A DNA stretch of 51,496 nt from Magnetococcales bacterium. Its GTDB lineage: Bacteria; Pseudomonadota; Magnetococcia; Magnetococcales; DC0425bin3. Location: NCBI GenBank assembly GCA_015228935.1, contig JADGCO010000021.1, positions 1-51,496 on the forward strand, in the 5' to 3' direction. A program made the position numbers and the translations under genes. Below are positions 16,591-25,154 of this stretch, one piece after another (position 1 is the stretch's first letter; every line of letters starts with the position of its first letter). A model generated the notes under the pieces. The model was not told where the DNA came from. It made no database searches and saw only the letters and a program-made list of their open reading frames with translations.

Positions 16591-18139
16591 AAAGCTTCCC
16601 AAATACGCATTCGGACTCGCGGCAATTCTCGTGTTGTTTTTGGCCTATTATATTCATCTCATGAACGGCCCGCTCACCAACGATGAAAGCATTTACATTT
16701 CCGCCGGGGCATTCGCTACCAAATATACTCTCTACAAGGATTTTTTTCACAATCATGGACCGGTCTATCCCCTCGTTCTGGCACAAATTTTCCGGTTTGT
16801 CGATGAGGGTTATCTGCATATTGCCCGCCTCTTGACAAGTATATTGGCAACCTGTTCAGTCATGGTTTTTTTCATGATTGCCAGACGCATCAGTCACTCC
16901 TGGATTGCCGCCTGGGCCATATCGCTTCTGCTGGTCACCTCCACCGTCATGTTGCGCGTGCTGAAAACGGCCAGGAATGACGCGCTGGCCCTGTTTCTCC
17001 TGCTTGTCGGCCTACTGCTCGTCCTGGAGGCTCTTTCCCGCACCAGAAACAAATCTGTTTTATATGTCATCAGCGGCATTTTTTTTGGGCTGGCTGTTGG
17101 TACGCGCATCAATTTTGCCTATTTTCCGGCAATTGTATTTTTATATATAAACTTTGTTGAAGGCCGCACCTTGAAATACAATTTGAAGACCGTATCAGGT
17201 CCCTTTGTTGCCGGGGGTTTGATCGGAATGCTTCCGGTCCTGTATTATTTCATGATGGCTGGGGAAGTGTTTATTGATGACGTGTTTTCCTTCAATATTC
17301 TCACCTCGGAGGTATATTATGCCGGCAAATCCATGTTTTCCTACAAAATAGGCACATTTTTAAAAATAATCGGTCAGGATGTCATATTGGCGGCTTTTGT
17401 GTTTACAGGTGTTGCATTTGTCGCTGCCATCCCCGGGGCGGGCCTGAGAGCATTCGGCCAATCTTTTCATCGGCAGCGGGGGTTTTTGTTTGTCGGATTG
17501 CTGATGATTGGCATTCCCGTGGCCCTCATTCCCAACCCAACCTACCATCAATACATCAACCCCCTGGTGATACCGGCTCTGCTGCTGATGGCCGCCGCCT
17601 GGGGTGCTGCCGCCATCACCCTGAAAATACACCGTGCCCAGGAGTTCATGTGGTTGGCCATCGTAATTTTGGCCTGCAAACCGGGTTTCCTGGGTTTGGT
17701 CGAAGAGGCTCTCCTGTTTTCCAGGGAAGCAAACCCGGTGGCTAATGTGCGCAAGGCGGCCCATGAAATCCAGGATATTTTGACTGACTGCAACCTGAAG
17801 GGAAAAGTAGGTGCATTGACTTTTTTTCCCGCTGCCGAAGCCGGAATGGTGACGTATAAGGAATTTTCCGGGGCCGAGTTTTTATACAGAATGGAAGATC
17901 ATATTGGAGAAAAAAAATTTTCCGCAATGAAAGGCGTTCCGAGACAACATCTGGATGATTTTTTCAAGAATGATCAACCTGCCGCGATTCTTTTGTGGGA
18001 TGACCCCTCCGAAGCCGGACTTCTCAACCATGCCAGGACGCATGGATATTTTGAAATCAACAAGAAAATAGCCAATCGGTTGCGTTTGTATCTTGCTCCC
18101 GGGTCCGGCAAGTGCAACCCGACCCGTTTCAATCAATAA
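16577..18139 (+). CDS. GT39/PMT-like membrane glycosyltransferase
   Basis: The protein has 520 residues and about eleven hydrophobic segments. The first periplasmic loop reads GPLTNDESIYISAGAFA, with the acidic D-E pair expected for the catalytic base of GT-C enzymes of the ArnT/PMT group, then FFHNHGPVYPLVLAQIF. About 110 hydrophilic residues form the C-terminus. Such enzymes use polyprenyl-phosphate sugars on the outer side of the inner membrane, matching the GT2 enzyme encoded at 13030-14016. Start ATG 16577 overlaps the esterase by 14 bp. Codon use becomes more AT-rich than in the upstream genes. Confidence 0.75.
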   Translation: MANLEKLPKYAFGLAAILVLFLAYYIHLMNGPLTNDESIYISAGAFATKYTLYKDFFHNHGPVYPLVLAQIFRFVDEGYLHIARLLTSILATCSVMVFFMIARRISHSWIAAWAISLLLVTSTVMLRVLKTARNDALALFLLLVGLLLVLEALSRTRNKSVLYVISGIFFGLAVGTRINFAYFPAIVFLYINFVEGRTLKYNLKTVSGPFVAGGLIGMLPVLYYFMMAGEVFIDDVFSFNILTSEVYYAGKSMFSYKIGTFLKIIGQDVILAAFVFTGVAFVAAIPGAGLRAFGQSFHRQRGFLFVGLLMIGIPVALIPNPTYHQYINPLVIPALLLMAAAWGAAAITLKIHRAQEFMWLAIVILACKPGFLGLVEEALLFSREANPVANVRKAAHEIQDILTDCNLKGKVGALTFFPAAEAGMVTYKEFSGAEFLYRMEDHIGEKKFSAMKGVPRQHLDDFFKNDQPAAILLWDDPSEAGLLNHARTHGYFEINKKIANRLRLYLAPGSGKCNPTRFNQ

Positions 18140-18220
18140 TCGATGAACGCAGGTAACCACTCAGAACCCCTTCATTAAAAGGATTTGACATGGAAGACTT
18201 TGTTGAGGCTCCGCCCCAAA

Positions 18221-18283
18221 CCCCGCCAAGAGGAAGGGCACAGCCCTTCCTCCTGGACCTCCTTCCCGGTTTTTCAAACGTTT
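18221..18283. repeat. Palindromic intergenic repeat, copy 2
   Basis: CCAAGAGGAAGGGC (18226-18239) and GCCCTTCCTCCTGG (18243-18256) pair in 13 of 14 positions around ACA. GGACC and the tail TTTCAAACGTT follow in the same order as in copy 1 (1-63). It lies 57 bp before ispH, just as copy 1 precedes the nucleoside transporter. The sequence GAGGCTCCGCCCCAAACCC just to the left may belong to a longer unit. Confidence 0.75.
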
Positions 18284-18339
18284 ACTCAAATAGGGGGGCT
18301 GAATAGTTACGAACGCAGACATATTTGCGGAGGAATCAC

Positions 18340-19263
18340 ATGCAGGTGCTGCTGGCGGAGCCACGCGGATTTTGTGCTGGAGTGGATCGGGCCATTGCCA
18401 TCGTGTTGCGCGCCCTGGAAAAATTCGGTCCCCCCATCCATGTGCGGCATGAAATCGTCCACAATCGCTGGGTCGTCGAAAATCTGCGCCGCAAGGGGGC
18501 GATCTTTGTCAAGGATCTGAAGGAAGTTCCCGACGGCAGTACCGTCATCTATTCGGCGCACGGCGTATCAAAAGCCGTGCAAGCTGAAGGAGGACGACGC
18601 AATCTGCATGTGCTGGACGCAACCTGCCCTTTGGTGGCCAAAGTGCATCGGGAAGCCGAGCGCCTCGCCAACAATGGCCACATGGTGGTCCTGATCGGTC
18701 ATCCAGGTCATCCGGAAGTGGAAGGCACCATGGGCCAATTGCCCCCTGGCCACATGCACCTGGTCTCCCGCGAAGCGGATATTGCCAAACTGCCCGACAA
18801 CAATAAATCATCCGTCGGTTACATCACCCAAACAACCCTCTCGGTCGATGAAACCCGCAGCATGGTGGCCATCCTGAAACAACGTTTTCCCAACATTCAG
18901 GAACCAGCTCGGGAAGATGTGTGCTATGCTACCCAGAATCGCCAGAATGCCGTCAAGTCCCTGGCAGAAAGGTGTGACCGCATCCTGGTTCTTGGCGCTC
19001 CAAACAGTAGTAATTCCAATCGGTTGCGTGAAGTGGCCGAACGATCCGGGGTGCGGGCTTATCTGATTGAATCCGCCAGCGACATCCAGGAAGCCTGGTT
19101 GACAGGGGTCAAGGTTCTTGGGATCACCGCCGGTGCTTCCGCCCCGGAAATACTGGTCGATGAGCTGTTGGAATTTCTGGGTGACCGGGTGGAAAGCGTG
19201 GACATTTTGTCCGTGGAAAAAGAAAATCTGGCTTTTGCCCTGCCCAGAATACTCCAGGATTGA
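18340..19263 (+). CDS. ispH: 4-hydroxy-3-methylbut-2-enyl diphosphate reductase
   Basis: A 307-residue IspH. It reduces HMBPP to IPP and DMAPP in the last step of the MEP isoprenoid pathway. The three cysteines that hold the iron-sulfur cluster are present: C12 (PRGFCAGV), C96 (LDATCPLV) and C195 (EDVCYATQNRQ). YSAHGVS, GHPGHPEVEGTMGQ, TQTTLSVDET, NSSNSNRL and ITAGASAPE complete the family pattern. ATG 18340 is chosen because GGAGG (18329-18333) is six bases away and the protein then starts MQVLLAEPRGFC as in homologues. It is not next to ispD and ispF, which lie at 43826-45169. Confidence 0.97.
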   Translation: MQVLLAEPRGFCAGVDRAIAIVLRALEKFGPPIHVRHEIVHNRWVVENLRRKGAIFVKDLKEVPDGSTVIYSAHGVSKAVQAEGGRRNLHVLDATCPLVAKVHREAERLANNGHMVVLIGHPGHPEVEGTMGQLPPGHMHLVSREADIAKLPDNNKSSVGYITQTTLSVDETRSMVAILKQRFPNIQEPAREDVCYATQNRQNAVKSLAERCDRILVLGAPNSSNSNRLREVAERSGVRAYLIESASDIQEAWLTGVKVLGITAGASAPEILVDELLEFLGDRVESVDILSVEKENLAFALPRILQD

Positions 19264-19396
19264 AGAAAACATTCTTGCAAATAAAAATTTATTATCAATA
19301 AATAAAAAATATTATTTGATTATTCTTCATTTGCTGTCAGACTGCGAACGTTCGTGCAGGATGAATCAGAAGATTGCCCGTCTGGAGGTTACGATC

Positions 19397-20689
19397 ATGC
19401 CAAACATGTGCCTCATACCCGGGAACGAGTTTTTGCTGAATTCACTCCGCGTTCTTTATGTGGAAGATGACCTGGAAATTTGTCAGGAAATGACGGAATT
19501 GTTGTCCAGATACGTCAGGCAGGTTTTTCCCTGTCAGGATGCCCGGACAGGATTGACATGTCACCGGGAACAGAATCCCGATTTGATCATCACCGATATT
19601 CGCATGGCTTTTGTGGATGGTCTGGACATGATTCGTCAGATACGGCAGTCGGATCCGGACATCCCTGTCATTGTCACCACAGCGCACAGCAGCGAGGATT
19701 ATTTTATTCGTTCCATCGAATTGGGTATCGACCGTTACCTTCTCAAACCGGTATTGCCCAAACAGATTCTGGAAGCCTTGACCTACTGTGCCAGGCGGCA
19801 ATGGAATCAGAGACAAAGAAATGCCGCTGCCCGTTATCAGGAATTCATTCTCGACCTGCACCCGAATCTGCTCATCGTTCTTGACCAGGAGCGGATAGAA
19901 TACCTGAATCAAACCTTTTTGAATTTTGCCGGCGTCAGCTCTCTACAAGAATTCAAGGAGCGATACAACAGTCTCGAACCTTTCCTTGACCCGCCTGCAA
20001 CATCTGCTGCGGAAGGATGGTCGTCGCGCCTGCTGCATCTGGCTTGCGCGGACATTCCTATTGTTTTCATGCATCATCCAGACGCTCCCAACTCCACGCG
20101 CCAACCTTTTGCCGTCTCTTGCAACAAACATGCGGAAAACAACAAAATTATTTATACCTTTGCCGATGTGACCAGCATTGAAAATCAATTGCGCGATCTC
20201 AGAAAAAAAGCCTTTCAGGATTCCCTGACCGGTATTTGCAACCGGGAAATGCTGGTCAACGTTCTGAATGGTGAATTCAAGCGGGCTGCACGTCATGGCA
20301 GCGCTCTGTCCATCATCATGATCGACCTGGATCACTTCAAGCGGGTCAATGATGCATTTGGTCACTTGGCCGGTGACCTTGTTTTGAGGGAAATGTCCCG
20401 CTTCATCAAGAATAAACTGCGTGGTTCCGATGTGCTGGCCCGCTGGGGTGGCGAGGAGTTCATGATTGTCACTCCCGGAACAAGCCTTGAGGCTGCGCAC
20501 ACATTGGCTGAAAAAATTCGCGAGCTGGTGGCGACGCATACTTTTCCACAAGTAGGTACCATGACGGCCAGCTTTGGTGTCGCCGAGTTTCGTGTGGGAG
20601 ATGATCAAACAAGCTTGACCAGCCGGGCCGACCAGGCCTTGTATACAGCCAAGCTGGATGGCCGCAACTGTGTTCGCAGTGCCCAATGA
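19397..20689 (+). CDS. Response regulator-diguanylate cyclase (REC-PAS-like-GGDEF)
   Basis: A 430-residue regulator. The receiver domain (about 15-130) has VLYVEDD, phospho-acceptor D67 in IITDIRM, VTTAHS and YLLKPV. A PAS-like segment follows (about 140-255, HPNLLIVLDQERIEYLNQTF). The GGDEF domain (about 270-430) has the active motif GGEEF at 351-355 and an inhibitory RxxD site at R342-D345 five residues before it, so it should make c-di-GMP from GTP with product inhibition. Start ATG 19397 follows GGAGG by eight bases. Its TGA overlaps the ATG of the histidine kinase, so the pair is translationally coupled and is the likely cognate partner set. Confidence 0.9.
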   Translation: MPNMCLIPGNEFLLNSLRVLYVEDDLEICQEMTELLSRYVRQVFPCQDARTGLTCHREQNPDLIITDIRMAFVDGLDMIRQIRQSDPDIPVIVTTAHSSEDYFIRSIELGIDRYLLKPVLPKQILEALTYCARRQWNQRQRNAAARYQEFILDLHPNLLIVLDQERIEYLNQTFLNFAGVSSLQEFKERYNSLEPFLDPPATSAAEGWSSRLLHLACADIPIVFMHHPDAPNSTRQPFAVSCNKHAENNKIIYTFADVTSIENQLRDLRKKAFQDSLTGICNREMLVNVLNGEFKRAARHGSALSIIMIDLDHFKRVNDAFGHLAGDLVLREMSRFIKNKLRGSDVLARWGGEEFMIVTPGTSLEAAHTLAEKIRELVATHTFPQVGTMTASFGVAEFRVGDDQTSLTSRADQALYTAKLDGRNCVRSAQ

Positions 20690-22863
20690 CGATTCGACGC
20701 AGCAGGCAACGCAGCCTGAACAAACTCCATCACCATGGCTTGCCTGGAAAGTCCAAAAACCGTTTTTCCGGAAGCAACAAACAAGCATCTCGTTCTGTCC
20801 GCAGCATACAGAGTACAGGCTCTTCTTGTCCTCTGACCGTTTGTCCTCTTGCCAGCAAGCATCCTTTTCAACAAACTCGTCAGCAATTGCATAATCATGC
20901 CCAGGATGTCGGATATTCTGGTCAAACAGAACTGGAACAGCTTGTCGAGATACGCACAAGGGATTTGCTGGAAGCCTACTTTAAAATCGACGAGCGACAA
21001 GAAGATCTGCGCAAAATTGCCTCCATCGTTTCTGCATCACTCGACCATATGTCCTTGCTGGATGTCAATTATGTCTATCAAGTGGTCAACAACAGTTATT
21101 TGGAGTATTGGGGAAAGACCCGGGAAATGATCATCGGACACAGTGTTTCTGACCTGCTTGGTCAGGAATTGTTTGACCAGAACATTCGTCCCCTTTTGGA
21201 TGAATGTCTCGCTGGTCATTCGGTCAACTACGAAGCCTGGTTTGATTTTCCCAGGCACGGTCGTCGTTTCATGAACGTCTCCTATCATCCCTATCATGAT
21301 CGCCATGGTGCCGTATCCGGTATCGTCGTGGTCTCCAGGGACGTGACCGAACTGAAAAAAATTTCTCTGGCCTTGCAGGAGAGCGAGCAGCGCTTTCGCA
21401 ATCTATTCGATGCCATGCCCAGTGGCGTGGCCGTCTACCAGCCAACTGACAATGGTGAGGATTTTGTTTTCAGGGATTTCAATAAATCTGCGGAACGTAT
21501 TTCTCGGTGCAGCGCCGCAACCCTCGCGGGGCAGCGGGTAACCGAAATGTTTCCCGGCATCAAAAAAATGGGATTGTTGCAGGCTTTTCAGGAAGTGAAC
21601 GCCAGCGGCAACCCCCGAACCTTCTCCATCTCGTTATATGAGGATGACCGCCTCAGCCAATGGGTCGAAAATTATATTTACAAACTGCCCAACGGCGAAC
21701 TGGTGGCCATTTATGATGATTGGACCGACAAAAAAAATGCCGAAGAGACCATCAGGAATTTGGCCAAATTTCCCAACGAAAATCCCTATCCGGTGCTGCG
21801 GGTCACCCGGGACGGGACGCTCATTTTTGCCAATCCAGGTGCCCGACCCCTCTTGCAGGCTTGGCAGTGTCAGGTTGGCGACAAATTGCCGGCCAGGCAA
21901 CGTGACCTGTTTCAACAGGTCATCGACTCCGGCAGGCACCAGGTTGTTGAAGAGTCGCTGGGCAAGCAGCATTTTTCCCTGAATCTGGTGCCCTTTCCCG
22001 AAGCCGGGTATGTCAATCTTTATGCCATGGACATCACGCCCATCAAGCATTTGTTGCGGCAGGTCGAAGAACAAAAAAAAGCCATGGAATTAATGAACCA
22101 GCAATTGGAATGGCGTGTCCGGGAGACCGTGCGGGAGATCCGTGACAAGGATGCCATTTTGATCCATCAGTCGCGACGGGCCGCCATGGGGGAGATGATC
22201 AACAACATTGCCCACCAATGGCGGCAACCCCTCAATACGCTGGCCTTGGTTCTCGCCAACATTGAAAGCGAGTGCAGAGAGTCTATCACGGATGATTCCC
22301 CATTATTCAATAAGATCAGTAAAGGATATCAAATAATCCGCCAGATGTCCCAAACGATTGACGATTTTCGATGTTTTTTCCGCCCTGAAAAAACCCCTCA
22401 CTCTTTCAATATTTGCAAAATTATTCAAGATGCTTTACTGTTGCTGGAGACGACATTTACCAATCTTGGTATTGCGTTGCAAATTATAATTGATCAACCC
22501 GTTATTGCTGTCCATGGCTATCCCAACGAACTTTCCCAGACTCTGTTGATTCTGTTATCCAACGCCAAGGATGCCATCCAGGAAAGCCAATCAAAGCCTG
22601 GAAAAATCACCATTCATGTCATCCAGAATACGCAAAACGGTATCGTCGTCGTGGAAGACAACGGCGGGGGGATACCGGTGGACATACTGGACAAAATTTT
22701 CGATCCCTATTTCACCACCAAGATGGATTCCCAGGGAACCGGCATTGGTCTTTACATGGCCAAAATGATTATCGAACGCAACATGCAGGGCCGGCTTTTG
22801 GCCAGCAACATTCCGGGCGGGGCACGTTTCGAGATCAGGTTGCCGTTGTCGGATCGGGTATGA
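20686..22863 (+). CDS. PAS-domain sensor histidine kinase
   Basis: A soluble 725-residue kinase with no membrane segment. Residues 1-95 are basic and low in complexity. Two clear PAS domains follow (about 105-225 and 235-350) and a third weaker one (about 355-445), then a helical linker. The dimerisation/phosphorylation domain contains MINNIAHQWRQPLNTL with H510. The ATPase domain has the N-box LILLSNAKDAIQE, VVEDNGGGIP, the F-box FDPYFTTK and GTGIGLYMAK. Start ATG 20686 overlaps the stop of the diguanylate-cyclase regulator (ATGA). Sensing is probably cytoplasmic, through PAS ligands or cofactors. If it phosphorylates D67 of that regulator, it would link the signal to c-di-GMP. Confidence 0.9.
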   Translation: MTIRRSRQRSLNKLHHHGLPGKSKNRFSGSNKQASRSVRSIQSTGSSCPLTVCPLASKHPFQQTRQQLHNHAQDVGYSGQTELEQLVEIRTRDLLEAYFKIDERQEDLRKIASIVSASLDHMSLLDVNYVYQVVNNSYLEYWGKTREMIIGHSVSDLLGQELFDQNIRPLLDECLAGHSVNYEAWFDFPRHGRRFMNVSYHPYHDRHGAVSGIVVVSRDVTELKKISLALQESEQRFRNLFDAMPSGVAVYQPTDNGEDFVFRDFNKSAERISRCSAATLAGQRVTEMFPGIKKMGLLQAFQEVNASGNPRTFSISLYEDDRLSQWVENYIYKLPNGELVAIYDDWTDKKNAEETIRNLAKFPNENPYPVLRVTRDGTLIFANPGARPLLQAWQCQVGDKLPARQRDLFQQVIDSGRHQVVEESLGKQHFSLNLVPFPEAGYVNLYAMDITPIKHLLRQVEEQKKAMELMNQQLEWRVRETVREIRDKDAILIHQSRRAAMGEMINNIAHQWRQPLNTLALVLANIESECRESITDDSPLFNKISKGYQIIRQMSQTIDDFRCFFRPEKTPHSFNICKIIQDALLLLETTFTNLGIALQIIIDQPVIAVHGYPNELSQTLLILLSNAKDAIQESQSKPGKITIHVIQNTQNGIVVVEDNGGGIPVDILDKIFDPYFTTKMDSQGTGIGLYMAKMIIERNMQGRLLASNIPGGARFEIRLPLSDRV

Positions 22864-23010
22864 CTGGTCGGACTTGCCATTCAGCAGGCGTTCACCAGAA
22901 TATTTTTGGTGATTTTTCGATATGATCATTTGTCTATTGCCTTCTTGCTCTCCATTCGCGTATCGTCTTGCGACTTGTGTACCGACTGCTTATGAGTGAG
23001 TGTAGTGGGC

Positions 23011-23036
23011 CCAACCGTGCTGATTTGCCATGCCGA
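23011..23036. repeat. Short repeat shared with 7889-7914
   Basis: Twenty-three of 26 bases match 7889-7914. It sits 27 bp before the first gene of the second AT-rich patch. Function unknown; it may mark a former insertion border. Confidence 0.4.
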
Positions 23037-23062
23037 CATGCCGATTTGACAAGGGGTAGCTT

Positions 23063-23626
23063 GTGGCCATATCTTCACTGAAAGACATTGTTGATCAACA
23101 ACCTGACATTCAACCAACACAACGCTACGTTGGGATTAATTGGAACGCACGTCGGGAAGCATGGATCGAACGGGTCGAGGGGCTTATCAACTCGATCATA
23201 TCTTTTGTTGAACCATTCAAAGGCTCCAAGCTGGATTATGAAAAAGAATATGAGCATCTTGACGAGTACCTTGTCGGCCCTTATAAAGCGCCATCTCTCA
23301 AACTGTTTATTGGTGCGAGTACGATCCTGATCAGACCAAGAGGCACGTTGATCATTGGCGGTATGGGGCGTGTGGACATGGACGGTCCAAAAGGGAGAGT
23401 CATGTTCATTCTGTCTCTCAACAACAAATTCCCATCAATATCTGTCAAAATTTCAGTCGGCGATCCTCCCTATGAAGACTCAGATGAATTACAACAGAGT
23501 GGCAATCTGTTAACCGCCGCCAAGGTGATCAGGGCGAAATGGCATCTTGTATATTCAAAGCATGAAAAAAATATGACTCCTTTTAATGAAAACTCCTTCT
23601 CTCAGGCACTTCAGGCGGTCTTGTGA
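23063..23626 (+). CDS. Hypothetical protein paired with HEPN-like gene
   Basis: A 187-residue soluble protein that I do not recognise. A mostly helical first third (YVGINWNARREAWIERVEGL) is followed by a beta-rich middle (LKLFIGASTILIRPRGTLIIGG, MFILSLNN, ISVKISVGDPPYED). The start is a GTG at 23063 with AGGGG about six bases upstream; no ATG fits. Its stop shares bases with the ATG of the next gene (TGATG), so the two are made together. Base composition is more AT-rich than the chromosome around it. As first gene of a pair with a possible HEPN RNase it could be an antidote or a partner in defence; this is inference from position only. Confidence 0.65.
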   Translation: MAISSLKDIVDQQPDIQPTQRYVGINWNARREAWIERVEGLINSIISFVEPFKGSKLDYEKEYEHLDEYLVGPYKAPSLKLFIGASTILIRPRGTLIIGGMGRVDMDGPKGRVMFILSLNNKFPSISVKISVGDPPYEDSDELQQSGNLLTAAKVIRAKWHLVYSKHEKNMTPFNENSFSQALQAVL

Positions 23627-24246
23627 TGCCGAACAGTCCATACGACAGCAGATACATGCCAGATTTGGATATGATCGAGCAGTTCCATGATGAATGCCGG
23701 AATGGGTTATGGACTAAATACGATAAGATAATTTTTTTCCTGAAAAATGGAGGTGTTGTAACGCATGAAATTGATGCGTATATTAAAAAAGTTCCCGGCT
23801 ATTTAACAATAACGTCTAATGAATTGATCCAATATATTGAGTATGACCGGAACAGAAAAATTATGGAATTGGATCTGTTAACGGTATTTGATTATTTGTC
23901 ATTCGCAGAGGGAAAGATCAGACTTCACATTGTTGAAAGAATGAAAGAAAAAAGAAATACTATCGTAAGCAGTAGCCTACGACAACTGGATCAAACATCT
24001 CCAGAAGGAATTGGCAAAGAGCCTCTTGAAAAGGTTCTGGAAATTTTCAAAAAACACGGTACATCAGTCAAAATTATTGGGGAATTCAAATGGGCCTTGG
24101 CAACCCGTCATTGGCTCGCTCATGGCAGATGGTGGACGCTCAAGTCAGGTGTTCCTCCAAGACCTGATAGTATGAAGATGCGCGTACAAAAAATCCTTGA
24201 GGTTCTGAAAATATTACCATCTGGGAAGATGACGAATTCTCCCTGA
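23626..24246 (+). CDS. HEPN-like protein (possible RNase toxin or defence effector)
   Basis: A 206-residue, largely helical, charged protein. Residues 161-166 read RHWLAH and continue into GRWW, an R-x4-H motif with the AHG context seen in many HEPN-fold RNases (toxins and defence effectors). The rest has no motif I recognise. ATG 23626 overlaps the stop of the preceding gene by one base; GTG 23623 is an alternative. A coupled pair ending in an HEPN-type protein next to a TIR gene in an AT-rich patch fits a small defence or toxin-antitoxin locus. The HEPN call rests on one motif and helical content. Confidence 0.55.
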   Translation: MPNSPYDSRYMPDLDMIEQFHDECRNGLWTKYDKIIFFLKNGGVVTHEIDAYIKKVPGYLTITSNELIQYIEYDRNRKIMELDLLTVFDYLSFAEGKIRLHIVERMKEKRNTIVSSSLRQLDQTSPEGIGKEPLEKVLEIFKKHGTSVKIIGEFKWALATRHWLAHGRWWTLKSGVPPRPDSMKMRVQKILEVLKILPSGKMTNSP

Positions 24247-24331
24247 CTTCGCAAAAAGTTGACACTATCAACCTCAGTCTGTTCAAAAGTCCTAGACGTA
24301 GCCAGAATGAACCGCTGTTACCTCTGCTTTT

Positions 24332-24985
24332 TTAACCGACACGTCCGTCACGACAACGCCCACATTTTCTTTTATTATCAACCGCACCTTCAATAATTCC
24401 CAATCCCTCAACACACCTGTAACAATAATAACTTGGACAATCACTACAATACCAGATATTTTCGTCTGAATATCCCATCCCACACACTGAACAATTGGCA
24501 CGTCTACCACCCTGAAATATTTTTGCATTCTCTATCTTTCTTCTTACCTGCTCTTCCGAATCTATCCCCAACTTGCTAAGAATAATATCTATTAATTCGG
24601 TGAATAAAATATTTCTAGAATCGATATAATTTATAGTATCTGGAAGACCAGGCAAAACAGTGTCATCAATCAATACTGGTAAAACATATCCAGGCCCCTC
24701 AAGGAGTGTTCTGGCATGAATACTTCTTCTTTCATGTTGAGTCCATTTCTTATCTTTATACGACTCAGAAACAAGCATCAAACAATATTTAGAACGATGC
24801 ATATAAATTTCACCTAACTCTTCATATAAATCTTCTCCCCACAATTCTGCCTTATAGAATTCATCGAAAAATACATTAATATTATTATCGTCTAAACGAC
24901 TAGCAATCTTTCTTGCAAAATCCCTTTCATTACCAGAGAATGAAATCGCAATATCAAATCTTATATCTTTAATCTTCTTACCCAT
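24332..24985 (-). CDS. TIR-domain protein with C-terminal eight-cysteine zinc finger
   Basis: The protein has 217 residues. Residues 8-135 form a bacterial TIR domain: FDIAISFSGNERDFARKIAS, VFFDEFYKAELWGEDL, then CLMLVSESYKDKKWTQHERRS, where E85 is the expected NADase glutamate, and VLPVLIDDT. Residues 165-211 carry four CxxC pairs (C165/168, 180/183, 188/191, 208/211), a spacing like cross-brace fingers of the RING, PHD or ZZ type. TIR enzymes of anti-phage systems cleave NAD+ or make cyclic ADP-ribose signals; here the finger could sense a ligand, nucleic acid or protein. It lies downstream of hppA on the same strand but is AT-rich and probably acquired. GGGAA lies eight bases before ATG 24985. 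Confidence 0.85.
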   Translation of the reverse strand: MGKKIKDIRFDIAISFSGNERDFARKIASRLDDNNINVFFDEFYKAELWGEDLYEELGEIYMHRSKYCLMLVSESYKDKKWTQHERRSIHARTLLEGPGYVLPVLIDDTVLPGLPDTINYIDSRNILFTELIDIILSKLGIDSEEQVRRKIENAKIFQGGRRANCSVCGMGYSDENIWYCSDCPSYYCYRCVEGLGIIEGAVDNKRKCGRCRDGRVG

Positions 24986-25154
24986 ATCAATGTTCCCAAA
25001 CAGAATGTAAACTATACGGACAATGTGTAAAACTAAAAAGTTGGATCACGTCAGGGCACTGGAAATTATCACCAAATACTCAATAAGAAGGCTTACATAA
25101 GAATACCCGGAGGATGCACACAGGCACCCCCCGGGCACAGGAAACGACTGGACC

